Source of the DNA: Rhizopus sp. PT2906
Lineage: Eukaryota; Mucoromycota; Mucoromycetes; Mucorales; Rhizopodaceae
Direction of reading: 5' to 3'
Length of the DNA: 64,000 bases
Assembly: GCA_025529335.1 (NCBI GenBank)
Contig: JAMYHX010000015.1
Span: 165,620-229,619, forward strand
Shown here: one piece after another, positions 1 to 11,996 of the stretch
Layout of the letters: the number at the start of each line of letters is the position of its first letter
How positions within the stretch are numbered: the first letter of the stretch is position 1
The notes under the pieces: model-generated
Seen by the model: the letters and a program-made list of their open reading frames with translations, nothing else
Databases searched by the model: none
What the model was told of the DNA's origin: nothing
Made by a program: the position numbers and the translations under genes

Positions 1-246
1 GTATCAACAACGAACCTTTCACTCAGAAATACAAACAGTATAAACCTGGATATGCCCCCTAGTTCTCAAAACTATCTGCAGACAACATCAGAATTGCAGT
101 AAGAGCAACAATAGAACTATACGAAAACTATGGTCATATAGCTGCTGTTTTAAATATAAAAGAACTCGCAGTTTTTTCCTTTGGTCTGTTACACATCATA
201 TTTTTGAAAGAGCAAGACATTCTACATCTAATGGGTGATAGTTTTA
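1..246. other. 3' flank of SRP54, no gene seen
   Basis: AT-rich sequence downstream of the SRP54 stop codon. I see no coding exon longer than a few dozen codons and no RNA gene. It probably holds the SRP54 3' untranslated region and the edge of a neighbouring gene outside the window. Confidence 0.4.
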
Positions 247-1349
247 TTAAAATTTCATTGCCTTCATCAAATCTGCCATATTTGGCATGCCTCCTCCTCC
301 TCCTCCTCCACGGCCACGACCACCGCCAAACATATTTCCCATCTGTTTTGCGGCATTTAACAAGTCTTTTTGGTTTGCATTTAAGCCAAAGGATTTGGCC
401 ATTTCCGCAATCGAATTCATCTTTCTTGGATCCATATTCATATTTTGCATATTCTGCATTAATCCATTTTTGCCTCCAATCGTTTTTACCATCTCTGCAA
501 ACTTTGTGTATTGAAACAGAATTTCTTGAACTTCACACACAGTTGTGCCCGATCCACGAGCTACTCTGACCACTCTCTTCATATCCTTGAAGGGTTTATC
601 ATCACCATCAAGTTCTAATGAGCTATTTTTAGAGAGGCTTATAGGTCACTTCTTCTTTTTAGTACCTTCATCTGTCATACTATCCATAATACACATCATA
701 CGCTTGATTCTCTTGCCTCCTTCCTGATCTGCTCCTGCCAACATTTCAGTAGGCATACCAGGTATGGCGCCCATGATCTAATTGGATGCTTCAGTTTATA
801 TTGACTAAATAAGAATTGATTTTTCTTATTACCTTTGAAAGAGGTCCCATCTTTGCTATTTGTTGAAATTGTTCATACATGTCGCGAAGTGAATATTGTC
901 CTATATTTGATTTAGCATATGTAAATCAACAAAGAGAAAGCTCTTACCTTTTTCTATATTCTTCATAAGCTTTTTATTGTCATTTATGTTGATAGTATCT
1001 TGCACATGTTCAATGACATCACGCATATCTTGTACACCAAGCACCTTTCTTATAAATGATTTGGGCTCAAAACGATCCATATCCTGAAGATGTTCACCCA
1101 CACCAAGGAAGATAATGGGACTTTTCGTTGCAGCAACTCTGTAAATATATATAGGCATGAGTACTTCCATCACATTCTCATCAATAACTATACTTACGCA
1201 GAGATGGCACCACCACCCTTTGCATGACCGTCCATCTTGGTGATAATGATTGAACCAAAACCCGCAGCTTCTTTGAATGCTTTAGCTTGTGATTCAGCAG
1301 CTTGACCAATGGTACCATCCATGACAAAGATCGTCGTATCTGGTTTCTA

Positions 1350-1383
<34 letters not shown>

Positions 1384-2168
1384 GTCAATATCGCACACAC
1401 ATCTCTTCCTCCACCTCACATACCACTGCAGCAGAAATCTGCTTCATTTCTTCAAACAATTCGGCCTCTTGTTTGTGTCTTCCTGAAGTGTCGACAATGA
1501 TAATTTCGAATTTTTCTGCCTTGAACTTTTCCACACCCTCAGTAGCAATAGTCACTGGATCAGTCTCGGTATAACTACCATAGTATGGAATCTTTGCCTT
1601 TGTTGCATTCTGTTTCAACTGATCAAATGCACCAGCACGGAATGTATCAGCACACACAAGGGCAACTTTCCATCCTTTACGCTGATAGAATGCTGCAATC
1701 TTTGTACATGTTGTCGTTTTACCCGCACCTTGAAGACCGACCATCATGAATATATTGCTTTTGCGTTTCACGGGCTTATAAGGCTCGACTTGTGGATCGA
1801 CAAGTTGGTATAGTTCATCCATAACAGCCTAATGAATACGGCTCAATACTGAATTCAAACCGAGTTGTTTCTATATAAATACCTTTTCAATCAATCGTCT
1901 CTTATTTGTACTGCTGGCAAGTTCATCAAGGTTAACATTCTTTTTTATATTTGCACGAAGCTTTTGCACAAGCATTACATTCACATCGGAAGCAAGTAAT
2001 GCAGCACAAATTTCTTTGATTAAGGAATCCAACACCTAAAACAAACACACATTAATTCCTCTCCCAAAAGAAATAAATAGAGTAAATTACCTTTTCATCA
2101 ACAACAGGTGCTTTAGTAAACTCTGTAAGGGCAGAGTTGATCTTACGACCCAAGTCTGCTAAAACCAT
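247..2168 (-). CDS. SRP54: Signal recognition particle 54 kDa GTPase subunit
   Basis: SRP54 binds signal peptides on the ribosome and docks them to the SRP receptor at the ER. Eight exons rebuild a 507-aa protein, close to the usual ~500 aa: 2168-2091, 2035-1883, 1828-1424, 1346-1198, 1138-948, 900-833, 777-666, 614-247. The N domain starts MVLADLGRKI. The GTPase loop GLQGAGKTT lies near residues 108-116, followed by DTSGRHKQEAELFEEM and KMDGHAKGGGA. The methionine-rich M domain contains GGKRIKRMMCIMDSM and ends in a glycine-rich tail. Exon 7 would run into an in-frame TGA. A 51-nt intron (665-615) removes it and restores the family sequence MTDEELDG. Intron 3 carries a 32-A run (1351-1382 on the plus strand). 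The gene is divergent from the kinesin-13-like gene. Identification is secure; exon edges are by eye. Confidence 0.95.
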
Positions 2169-2556
2169 TTTAATATACTATTAAGAAAAAAAGCAGCAAT
2201 TGCTGTATTTTTTGTTGAACGAATTTTATTGGCTCGAGTAAATAAAAAGACCGACGTAAGATCAAAACGTTGACAATAAATGACCTTTTTGGAAAAAGTG
2301 TACTTTCTAATCTGTGAGCCTAAAAATATCTTTCAAAATTACCATAGCATTAACCTACAAAGACTCATCATAATATTTATAATAAACCTTTTTTTTTTCT
2401 AGGCTGACAGACTAAAAAATACTTTTAAGGAAATCTACTAAGGATGGTTTGAGTTCCGACAGGTGTTTTTTGTGAACGCGTTAACAATTTTTAGGGAGCA
2501 AAAGAAGTGGCTTTCTTTTTCATTTTTGTTGCCATTGTAAATAATAATCAACATAT
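2169..2556. promoter_or_regulatory. Divergent promoter region SRP54 / kinesin-13-like
   Basis: About 390 bp between two head-to-head start codons. It contains AT-rich sequence and a T-run near 2391-2398, with no coding potential. It must hold both 5' untranslated regions and promoters; I cannot single out a specific factor site. Confidence 0.5.
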
Positions 2557-5481
2557 ATGGGCGCAATTCTGCTGCTTGACATTTTAAAAGAATTCGATTT
2601 GGAGGAGGTTGTTGTCTATCTTTTTGTAGTATTCACTTTAATTAACACCTTTTTCTTTTTCGATGTTTTAATAGCATTATCTAAGGTAATCAATAGATTA
2701 AGAAATGACTTATATATTTTTTATGCTAACAACCAAGAAAGAATGTTTAATCTAGGAATAATTGATCCTAACGCATTAGCAAAGGTAAAATATTGAACAA
2801 AAAGAGAGAAAGAGAATTGATAGACAGTTGTTAACAAAAGAAAAAAAGATCTCTCCAAGTGACTTTCCTAGATTAGGAGTTGAAAAAACAGAAGATAAGA
2901 ACAAGATCCTGAGACTATCACAGAGCATGAAGGAAAGATTACAGTCAGGCTATTATACCCAAAGACAAATAACAACAGAGCATGTACCAAAAAAACGACC
3001 ATTATCATTAGTTAGGACACCAGAAGAAAGACCTGCACGACGGTTGACAGTAACCCCGCAGTTACCACGGTCACCACCCAAATATGTTGCCAAGGAACGT
3101 AGGCTGTCTACCGTCTTGCGTACATCCAATCACGACCTACAACGTACAACAACAATCACAACAACCACAACTAGTAGTAGTAATCCCAATACTCAACAAA
3201 AGAAAACTGTATATACATCTCCAACAAAGCCAAAGACAAAACCGATAGATGACATGAGCGAGAAAAGACCTAGGCTGACAGAGCGACCAACAACACGTTT
3301 ACTGGATACCTATGGCGTACCTTATAGTCAGAAACGTAAGCAGCAGCATGTATCCGAGCTTGATACAAATGATACATTGTATCTTGGCACAGAACCATCA
3401 GTCATGTCAAAACCAAAAACACCACTCAACCTAATACCTATGAATGAACTGCAGCAACGTATTCGTGTATGCGTAAGAAAAAGACCATTGAACAAAAGAG
3501 AGACAGCATCCAATGAGGCTGATATAGCATCCATTGTTGGCTCTCGTACAGTAGAACTTCATGCTGAAAAGTAAGTCAATAAAACATACTTTATGATGCT
3601 AACCCCAAGTAGAAATCGTATCGATCTTAGTCGTTTTGTTGAGACGCATTCATTCACGTTTGACGAAGCGTTTGACAGTCATGTGACAAACCAAGAGGTA
3701 AACCATTCGCATATGAAGTGACGATTTTTTTATTGATTGTCCATATAGATTTATGCAAGAACAGCTCAACCGTTAATTGAATATATCTTTGCAGGTGGTA
3801 ATGGCACCTGTTTTGCATTGTAAGTATTTTCATCTCTATTCAATCTGATACTTACGCACATACAGTGGACAAACAGGGTCAGGAAAGACATATACAATGT
3901 TGGATAGCAATGATGGACTTTATGTACTCGCAGCACAAGACATATTTCGAATGCTTAATCAACCTAACCATTCACATCTGTCAGCAAGCGTTGGCTTTTA
4001 TGAAATTTATCAAGGGCAGCTGTATGATCTGTTGAACAATCGAAATAAACTAGCAGCACGAGACGATGGTAACAACAATGTTGTCATTGCCGGACTCAAA
4101 GAATATCCGATAAAGAACAAGGAAGATCTGATGGGAGTGTTTGAATACGGCAATCAAGGAAGAACAACAGGGAGAACAGGTGTCAATAACAAGTCGTCAA
4201 GATCGCACGCCGTGCTTCAGATCATTTTGAGAGCTCAACACAGATCTACAGAGACTTATGGTAAACTGACGTTCATTGATTTGGCTGGAAGTGAAAGGGG
4301 TGTTGACAGAGGCGATGCAAATCCTAAAACAAGGTAAGAAGAGAAATGCTTTTCATATATTGCCGTTGTTGATAAAAAAAAAATATAGGCTTGAAGGAGC
4401 AGAAATAAACAAGAGTTTATTGGCGCTCAAAGAGTGTATTCGTGCTTTGGACCAAGACAAAAAGCATACGCCGTTTAGAGGGAGTAAATTAACACAGGTA
4501 AAAAAAAAGAGCTCTTTTCAGAGAAAATATAAAGTTGACCCATTGTTTAGGTTTTGCGTGATTGCTTTATTGGAAATGCAAGAACCTGTATGATTGCCAC
4601 CATATCCCCCAATAGCTCTAATGCAGAACATACCCTTAACACATTACGCTATGCAGATAGGTATGTGTGTATATAAAAAAGATAGAGAGATATGTACTCA
4701 TTTTCCATCATGTAGAGTAAAACAATTCAAAGGAGAGTCTGATCCACGCTTAGCGCCTGATTTCTATAATAATATCAACAGCCATGTTAAAAATGAAAAT
4801 AGCACAATTGAAGTAGCTGAAGAAGAGTCTACTGCTATAACTTTTGACGACGCGATGGAAGAAGACTATGATGATGAATTAGAAGAATCTCAAAGCGTTA
4901 CCAACTCATGTGTCATAGACGAGGAAGATAAGGTTGAAAACTTATTTGATGTTGATTTTCCAGTCGAGGTTACTACGAATGCTCTAAATACGCCTACAAA
5001 TAATCGATTTTACAGCCTAAGAGAGGAACGACAGGAGCAGTTTATGAAGCGGTTGGAATCACCACCCGCTGAATTGTTTTTGTCCAGATTAACAGATCCA
5101 TTTGATTCCAAACCGTTGGATTTCATGCAAGAAGATAAAAACATGCACTTTCCAGACACATTAGAGGAACATAAAGATACAATGAACAATAATAATGTTA
5201 ATAGCAGTAGCTCGAGGATAGACATTGAAAGAGTACGACGGTTTATCAAATTTCATAGAGCACAGATTAAAGATTTGGAAAATTGTTTGAAAGAAGAAAA
5301 GAAGGTGATTGCGAAACTGTCACTAGCCATCAATACGACAGATGTGGATGAAGTGGACGAAGACGAGTACACTAAACAAGAATATGAAAACTATTTAAAT
5401 GATTTGAATGAGCTATTAGCAAGAAGCATGTCATGTATGGAAATCATTCAAGAAAAGATTAAAACTGAATTAGATGGATAA
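2557..5481 (+). CDS. Kinesin-13-like motor with central motor domain
   Basis: A microtubule motor. Family members in this class usually depolymerise microtubule ends rather than walk. Exons: 2557-2784, 2828-3570, 3613-3697, 3749-3819, 3866-4333, 4389-4497, 4551-4660, 4716-5481 (859 aa). The motor lies in the middle, roughly residues 285-620: IRVCVRKRPLNKRE, P-loop GQTGSGKTYTM, switch I NNKSSRSHAV, switch II FIDLAGSERG, then KECIRALDQ and TPFRGSKLTQVLRDCFIG, which are kinesin-13 signatures. The N-terminal exon looks SAM-like (NLGIIDPNALAK, then FPRLGVEK) but its start is less certain, since a further small intron near 2600-2690 is possible. The C-terminus is acidic and then helical, likely coiled coil. 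The stop is only 28 bp from the convergent sphingomyelinase stop. Confidence 0.9.
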
Positions 5482-5509
5482 GCTGAAAAAATAAAGAGGT
5501 TTATTGTGT

Positions 5510-6964
5510 TTATGTTTCCACATGTCTCAAGCAATTTGAAATATCTCTTGTGTACTGCATGAGGGACCTCTGTTCTGTCTTTCCAAATACGAAGCCAACG
5601 ATAAGTGCAATAGTTCCAACTACTGACAACAAAAAGATGAGCAGATATATGATGATCGAACTTATGATAAAATTCGTTTTATCTGCTGTTGAATATGTAC
5701 TCGATAAGACCACTTGAACTATAAAGAGTGCCAAGACAGCAATAAGACAAAACCCAAGCAAGATGAGTAGTCTTTTAGAGGATCGTGCTGATCTTGTGAT
5801 ATCAAACTGTATGACGTCCAAGATGTCATGAAAGGTAGATGGCATAAGACGAGTATAATTAGGTAAGGTATGATCTTGATCGGTATTAAAAGGACTATGG
5901 TCCTGGTTGGTACTATTGATAGTAAATAGCGAGTGTACAGCAAAATGGTCAGAGAAACTCCATTGAGTGTTGGGTATGTATCCTTCCATCACCACCTTTG
6001 ATTGTATACACTGCAAGTGAGGTGATGCACTATAAAATATATAATCTAGTCTATCTCCAATGTCTTCTGCAAAAGGATGTTGTTTCAACACACGCTTTGT
6101 CCATGTATTCAGGGGCGAATCACAAGTGATACCAAAGTACTGAATACATTCGGAAGCACTCAACTCATGTCTCTCAAATCGAGCCTGTGCATCCTTTAAG
6201 GTGTCTTCATGCAGCTGCATCCATGAATCTGTCATCAAACCGTGTAGTTCGATAATCTTGTAACAAAGACTGGATGGTATACTGTTGAAGTCACCAGTCT
6301 GTTTTCATATAAGTAATGATAGTATATATATATATATATATATTGTTTTTACCAGGATAACATGTCGGTTTTGAGCAACAGAGGCTCTCACTGCATTTGC
6401 AATCTGCCAGCATTCGGTTATCCGTTGGGCCTCATAATCATCTTTATCGCCATATGCTGCTTGTAACTATCACAAAAATAATCAAACATGTGATTGAATA
6501 TGACACATATTTACATACATGTGTAGTATAGACATCCACTAGACCTATCTCTGGCACTCTCACACAAACAGAAGCACAGCCCTTTCCGACATAATAATCA
6601 CCTTCCAATACACGCAATGGTCTACCTGCCAAAGTAAATCTTGTAAAGTTGGAAGAAAGGATCGGATAGCGCGAGAATATGGCTAACCCACTACCGAGTG
6701 CACCACTATAGAAATACTCTGCATATTTGATCTTGGGGGACACAGTCTGCTTTATGTATTCATAATCTTGCAACATCCACACTTCTTGTAATGCAATCAC
6801 ATCATAATCTCCTTCATCTATAGCATGAGCAATGGCACGTAGTCTAAATTGACGTTGCTTTGATACAATATAAAGTCCCCTTTTGAAAATGAGTGCATTT
6901 TACTATAGTTTGCCTTTAGATTTTACCAACAGTTGAGTGATAATACAGAAAGCGACTTTGTCAT
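5510..6964 (-). CDS. Neutral sphingomyelinase (endonuclease/exonuclease/phosphatase fold)
   Basis: Hydrolyses sphingomyelin or inositol phosphosphingolipids to ceramide; fungal members are Isc1-like phospholipases C. Exons 6964-6927, 6879-6519, 6466-6353 and 6298-5510 give 433 aa. The start MTKSLSVLSLNCWGLY matches the family N-terminus (LxxNCWGL). ALQEVW holds the metal-binding Glu. TGDFNSIP, DRLDYIFYS and SFSDHFAVH supply the remaining active-site residues. Two hydrophobic segments near the C-terminus (ILLGFCLIAVLALFIVQVV and IIIYLLIFLLSVVGTIALIV) are the expected membrane anchor. Exon 1 is only 38 nt. An intron holds a short TA repeat (6322-6342). Only about 73 bp separate this start codon from the upstream ankyrin gene's stop, so its promoter must be very compact or overlap that gene. 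Confidence 0.92.
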
Positions 6965-7037
6965 TTAATAAATAAAAGGGCAAAAAAAAGGGGAAATTTA
7001 TTACTTGTGTTTTATCCTTTTTTCCTTGGGAAAGGGA

Positions 7038-8071
7038 TCAAACATAGGATTGAATGCTCAGTTGCTTTACTTTTTCTATTAAACCATTTACTGATTCTTG
7101 AAGGTTTGTTGTCTCTGAGACGTCAATCAAGGCTAATTTATCAGTAATAGCCGCAATGGTTTCGTTCAGGTCATTCTTTTCTGATAAAAGTAGACTATCC
7201 GATATTCCATAGTTACGAGGTTCTATAAGAGAAGAAGCAAATGATGAATGTTTGTTTGCCAAGTGAGTCACTAACACTTGAGTGATCTATAATAAAATGA
7301 GTCCATGAGCCATCAAACAACAATGAAAGTTTACTTGCCGACAGTAAATCAGTGTATTCTTGCTTTGCACATTCAGAAACCCATTCTTTATTATCAGTTG
7401 ATCTCCTATGTTGTAACAAATTATCCATCTTTAGTTTAGCCAATAGTAGTGGTGTGAGACGGAATGGATCTGATGCTGGTATATTGGCTCCTATGCATAA
7501 TAAATATATAAGAAACTCTTTTTTTGAGAGTGCGTAGTTTAGACGTGTTAAACATACCAACCTTCATGTAACAACATCAAGACACATTGAGGATTACATG
7601 CTAATACCGCTATATATATACATATACGCATATATACCATTATTATCCATTGATAATTACATATACAATGTCTATATGTATTTATTTACCCATATGCATA
7701 GGTTGTAATCCATCTATATCTCCTACTCCATTATTTACATCTGATCCAGCACGTATCAATAACTGTGCTATCTCTATCGCAGCCTTAGGATCATCCTTTC
7801 GACTACAAGCTATATGTAAAGGCGTTCTCAAATTGCTATCTCTAATGGTATCTGGGTTTAATTGTGGTAAAGCTTCTAGAATGTCTTGAACTGTTTAAAG
7901 GATTAAAAAAAACTGTCAATACATGCTCTTATTCTATATACCTTCTTGAGGTGATTTCCTTGCACAGGCATCAAGTAAAATAGTTTCGATAGCTGTTGCT
8001 TGTAATAAATCACGCAGTTTTTCTGTTTGCTCATGTGTTTGGAATGCTGTCTTTTGTATTTTATGTTGCAT
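7038..8071 (-). CDS. Ankyrin-repeat protein with C-terminal coiled coil
   Basis: A 257-aa protein from exons 8071-7942, 7890-7690, 7609-7562, 7490-7335 and 7276-7038. Ankyrin repeats are visible: NLRTPLHIACSRKDDPKAA, then LLIRAGSDVNNGVGDIDGLQ, then PQCVLMLLHEGANIPASDPF. The last exon is predicted coiled coil (LNETIAAITDKLALIDVSET, then LQESVNGLIEKVKQLSIQ). The role is presumably as a protein-interaction scaffold; no specific orthologue is recognised. Two splice sites are less standard: the donor after exon 3 reads GTTGGT, and the acceptor before exon 5 is CAAG. The chain is chosen because it keeps the ankyrin frame and joins the coiled coil. It shares a divergent promoter with the histone-fold-like gene. 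Confidence 0.75.
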
Positions 8072-8144
8072 ATTGATTGATAAAAAGGAAAAAAAGGAAA
8101 AAAAAAGAAACCAAAACAAAAGAGAAATCGATATCGTCACATGA

Positions 8145-8154
8145 ATCACGTGAT
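8145..8154. promoter_or_regulatory. Palindromic E-box ATCACGTGAT
   Basis: A perfect 10-bp palindrome with a CACGTG core lies about 75 bp upstream of the ankyrin gene start and about 320 bp upstream of the histone-fold-like gene. CACGTG is the classical target of bHLH factors such as Cbf1/Pho4-type proteins. Function here is inferred from sequence and position only. Confidence 0.4.
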
Positions 8155-8246
8155 TAGGTTGAAAATATGCAATTTATCTGCCATGTATCACATCTCCCCC
8201 CTTTAAAGTATTTCTGAATTGTATTGAGAGGAGAAAGAAAATGCGC

Positions 8247-8281
8247 GGGGGGAGGAAAGGGAGGGATGGGAAGTTGGGGGG
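8247..8281 (+). other. G-rich tract with four or more G runs (possible G-quadruplex)
   Basis: At least four runs of three or more G separated by 1-6 nt, in an otherwise AT-rich 400-bp divergent promoter (8072-8472). The rest of that region holds TA/AAT-rich sequence and no coding exon. The pattern meets the usual G3+N1-7 quadruplex rule. Confidence 0.5.
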
Positions 8282-8472
8282 AGAAAAGTCTGCAGTAAAT
8301 TGATCAATATATACAAGTTACTGTGTTACTTTATTTAAACGGCGAATTCATTCTACAATCCTCGTGTTTCTCTCATTAATTCACCCTTTAAGTCTTATCC
8401 CCACCCCTTTACCCTCCTTTATATATAATATAATATAATAATAGTAAATAATAATAGCAACAATAATAATAA

Positions 8473-11192
8473 ATGGCATTAGGTAAAATGATATAAAGTT
8501 AGGCATATGCATAAATATAAATAATAACCCTTACAAGATGAGCACTACATTTGTCAAAGGGCAGCTAATGCCATCATCTCAGAGATTGGACCTTTTCGAG
8601 TTTCGACAGATGCCTTACAAGCTATCAATCAATTTTTGGATGAATTCATTGTACTCTTGGTTGGATGTTCACTTTCGTTGGACCTGTCAGAGATAAAATC
8701 CACCGTGTTCAGCTTGTTACCTTCCACACTGGGTAAAAATGCTATTGTCGAAGCCGAATTGGAAGTCAAGACATTTACAGAAACTGAATCTATTGATTAT
8801 GAATTATATGAACGTATGCGAAAGATTGAAAAAGATAAATTTCCAGTGGATGAAGCTATTCGATTGCTGAGAGAGAAATGCTTTGAATACTGCACTTTGG
8901 CTGATAAAGAAGATCAGCTCTATGTACAAAAATCAATACAAAAGAGATCAAGTCAGAATACAATCATCATTTCTCCTATCGTTGCTATTTATGTCACAAC
9001 TGTCATGGAACATATTGCTGAATATTTATTAACTGCAGTTGCCATGTCTGCAGAACATGAAGATACGGACTATGTTAGGGTAAAAGAGGTTTATTTGGCA
9101 TTGGTAGACGATATTCAATTGGGAAGTGTATTTAACAAGATGAGTCTGAAGGACAGAATGGAGGTAGATATATATATTTTATATATAGATATGTCAACTA
9201 ATATCTCTTTCTATGGATTAGAAAAGAGCAGGCTTAGCTAATAAACTGAGAAGAGTATCTTATTTACCCACCCCTCCTCTTACTGAAAATAATAATAATA
9301 ACAATCCTAGAAAAAGTTTCCATAGTACAACACATGAAAGTAAGTTTTAGAACATACAACAATTACATAAATTAAAGGACGTTACACTAGATGAAACAGG
9401 TTCAGTGCTAGACTTTGATGATGACATCGACTTGGACTACTTTGACGACAACTTACCCAAAAGTAATCTAAATACGACCACAGTCAGCTTCAGTTCGATG
9501 CCAAGACCTCATTCAGTCATGTCTCATCATTCAAACACTAGCAGAAAATCAACATTTCATGTATTCAAAAACAATAGAAACTCATTCAGTAGCTTCGATC
9601 TACCTTCTCGTGCTGAATCACCTGTAGCCTCTATTTACGATCCAGATAATATTCCAAACATGAACTTTGATGATCTCGTAAAATCAGGTGGAACAGTCAA
9701 AGTATCCCTGACGCCGAACCGATTAAGGTCAATTGAAGTCAAAGATCAAACAAAGGATGAGGAACCTTCCCTCACATGGGAACGTCGATCCATGTCTTCC
9801 CCAAGACTGTCTACTTCTTCCAATCTGTCTCAACAAACGTCTAAAAAATCAAGCAACATTGTCCTTGACCACAAAACCATTGATGTGCCGAGAATGATTC
9901 CCAAGGGACCTGCATCACCCTTGGGCAAAAAGAGTTTTACTGTCAATGATCTCAATCGGTTCGAGAATCCAAGGGAAGCTCCAAAACCACCTAAATCAGC
10001 ATCTACTAGTAGTGTACCCGCCTCTGGTACTACTACTACTACTACTACTACTATTACGAGTGTGCCTGCCATCATCGAGGTTGCTCCTGTAACCAAGAAG
10101 CCATTGACGCCTCTTTCTGCCATGTCTGCCAATAACACATCAAGCGGAAAATTAACTCCTCTTCCAAAATTACCCACTCCTCCTTCATCGCAGACAAAGC
10201 CAGTCAGTACGACAACCTTGGCTTCTTCAAGCAGCTCGGATTCCATTTCATCCAGCAATTCTTCTTTACCCAGTCTTACTCCTGGACCTGTTGTCTCGTC
10301 TCCTCATGATGACGAGCACGCCAAGCAGTCTGCGGTGATCAATATCCAAGATAACACAGGCATGATACCAAAATCCACAAGGTCAAATACCATCAATACC
10401 TCAGGCATTGTCATGCGAAGAAGTAGTCTTAGCAGTCGAAAGAGTAGAGAAAGCCTACGACGAAAAAGGTCAATGGAGACTCAAGAAGCCAAGCCAGCGG
10501 ATAATAATAGACCAGAAGAATCCCCCGAGACAAAGCAAGTGCAGTTTCTAAATACCGAAGAAGAAAAGAAGAAACATATGCCGGAAAGGCCTTCGAGTAT
10601 TGTTGCTAAAAGAGCCTCGATGATTGGCAATATTCGACGACGATCACTTCATGAAAACTATGCAACTGAAAAATACAATCATGAGGTCGGTCAAAGAGGG
10701 TCAGTAAGTGTATCCATCAAGCAGTGGGACGATATCTTGAAATCGGAAGAACAACCATTGATTCCTCCTGCCGCTCAGCGTCGTTCCATGCTCAGACAGA
10801 TGCGTCAACAACAGCTTCAGGAAATGCAGCAGGAAAAAGAAGGAGTGATCAGTAATGCGGTGCTGGACAAGGTCTTAAAGTTTGAACGTGCCTCTTCGCT
10901 GGACGATGGCGCGCATCAGAGAGTTTCAAGTCTGCCCAGAAGAGAACGTTTCCTCTACCTTCAACAGGACCCCTCTGCTATCGAACGAAAGTCAACTTCG
11001 CTTCGTCCTGGCACCCGTACAAAGGGTATTGATGTTGCTGTTCAGACAGAGCCCATCAAGAAAGAGTCTGTAGAGAAAAGAGAAGAAGAACAAGGCTTAA
11101 TTGATGGTGATGAAGAGTGGTTCCTTCAAGACGATGAATGGGATGAGCAAGAAGAGACGGCTATTGTCGAATGGTTGCTTGGTGAATGCTAA
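8473..11192 (+). CDS. Histone-fold-like protein with long disordered tail
   Basis: Exons 8473-8482 (only 10 nt), 8538-9163, 9222-9339 and 9391-11192 give 851 aa. The start MALDEHYICQRAANAI is reached only through the 10-nt exon; no in-frame ATG exists otherwise. Residues about 1-230 contain two helical blocks (VSTDALQAINQFLDEFIVLL and ISPIVAIYVTTVMEHIAEYL) that look like paired histone-fold halves, ending ALVDDIQLGSVFNKMSLKDR. The remaining ~600 residues are low-complexity and rich in Ser/Pro/Thr (poly-Thr near 10028-10053), with many basic-Ser motifs. The last 25 residues are acidic with tryptophans (EEWFLQDDEWDEQEET). I do not know a named orthologue. A chromatin or transcription role would fit the fold but is inference. 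Confidence 0.75.
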
Positions 11193-11310
11193 GGGGGGGA
11201 TTAGAACACTTTATCAATAAATATAAACCAATCACATCCTTCTACATCACTTTTTGAAAGTCATTTATTAAATTTTCAAACTTGTCTTTTTCCTCTCTCT
11301 CTCTTTATTA

Positions 11311-11996
11311 ATGAGTTCCTTATTATTACCTACTGTCTATCTTGGTGGATGTATCGCTGCCATGAGCGCGTTCTCCTATGTGTATCGTAGAGCAACCGGT
11401 ATGTTGAAGATCCTTTTAAGAATGTAAAAACTAATCTACAAAAAGCTACACAAACTGTCGAATCATGGTTTCCTTTGAACAGACAAAAGGAAGAATATAT
11501 TGCTTTATTAAATGCTGAGCCTGCAGTTCCAGAATTCCACTTGAGAACAGCTCTCTTACGTCGTGCGATGGAAGCTGTGCGTCGTCTAGTCCAGATTCAA
11601 CAAGAAAAACCAGCTTTACAACAACTGATGAAGACAGGTAGCATAGGAGACGAACTTTGGCGCGAATTCAGTGCTGCTGAACAAGAAATCACAGCAGAAC
11701 TCCAGGAAATTGCAATGGAAGCAAATACATTCAAGGAAAACTGGGGACAAACCATATTCTCAACTGCTGCACAGATGCTTGAACACGAAAAGCAGAAACA
11801 ACTACAACAGGAAATGAAGGTTATGTTAGAAAAGGAAACAGCTCGTAAGAAGCGTGAAGAAGAAAGGGAAGCAAAAGAGGCAAAAGAACAGGAAGCAAAG
11901 GAACATGAAAGACGTTTAAGAGAAGCAAAGAAAGCTGAAGAAGAATTATTAAAGATGGAAGAACAAGAAAAGAAGGCAGCATCCAAGAAGAAATAG
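11311..11996 (+). CDS. SEC66: Sec66/Sec71-type ER translocation subunit
   Basis: Non-essential subunit of the Sec62/63 complex that drives post-translational import into the ER. Exons 11311-11398 and 11446-11996 give 212 aa. A single N-terminal membrane helix (LLLPTVYLGGCIAAMSAFSY) is followed by YVYRRAT. The cytosolic family core comes next: FPLNRQKEEYIALLN, LRTALLRRAMEAVRRLVQI, GSIGDELWREFSAAEQE and MEANTFKENWGQTIF. The C-terminal ~60 residues are a Lys/Glu-rich helix. The family core is well matched. It lies on the same strand as the gene upstream, with 118 bp between stop and start. Confidence 0.9.

Noticed and set aside
615..665. TGA recoding (selenocysteine or readthrough) in SRP54
   Set aside because: A normal-sized intron with GT and AG ends removes the TGA and restores the conserved family sequence, so no recoding is needed.
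1351..1382. Poly-A tract as a retrotransposon tail
   Set aside because: It lies inside an SRP54 intron as the antisense of a poly-pyrimidine tract before the acceptor, with no retroelement sequence beside it.
9830..10258. 142-aa ORF on the minus strand
   Set aside because: It is the antisense shadow of the Ser/Thr-rich tail of the histone-fold-like gene and contains a poly-Val stretch from poly-Thr codons.
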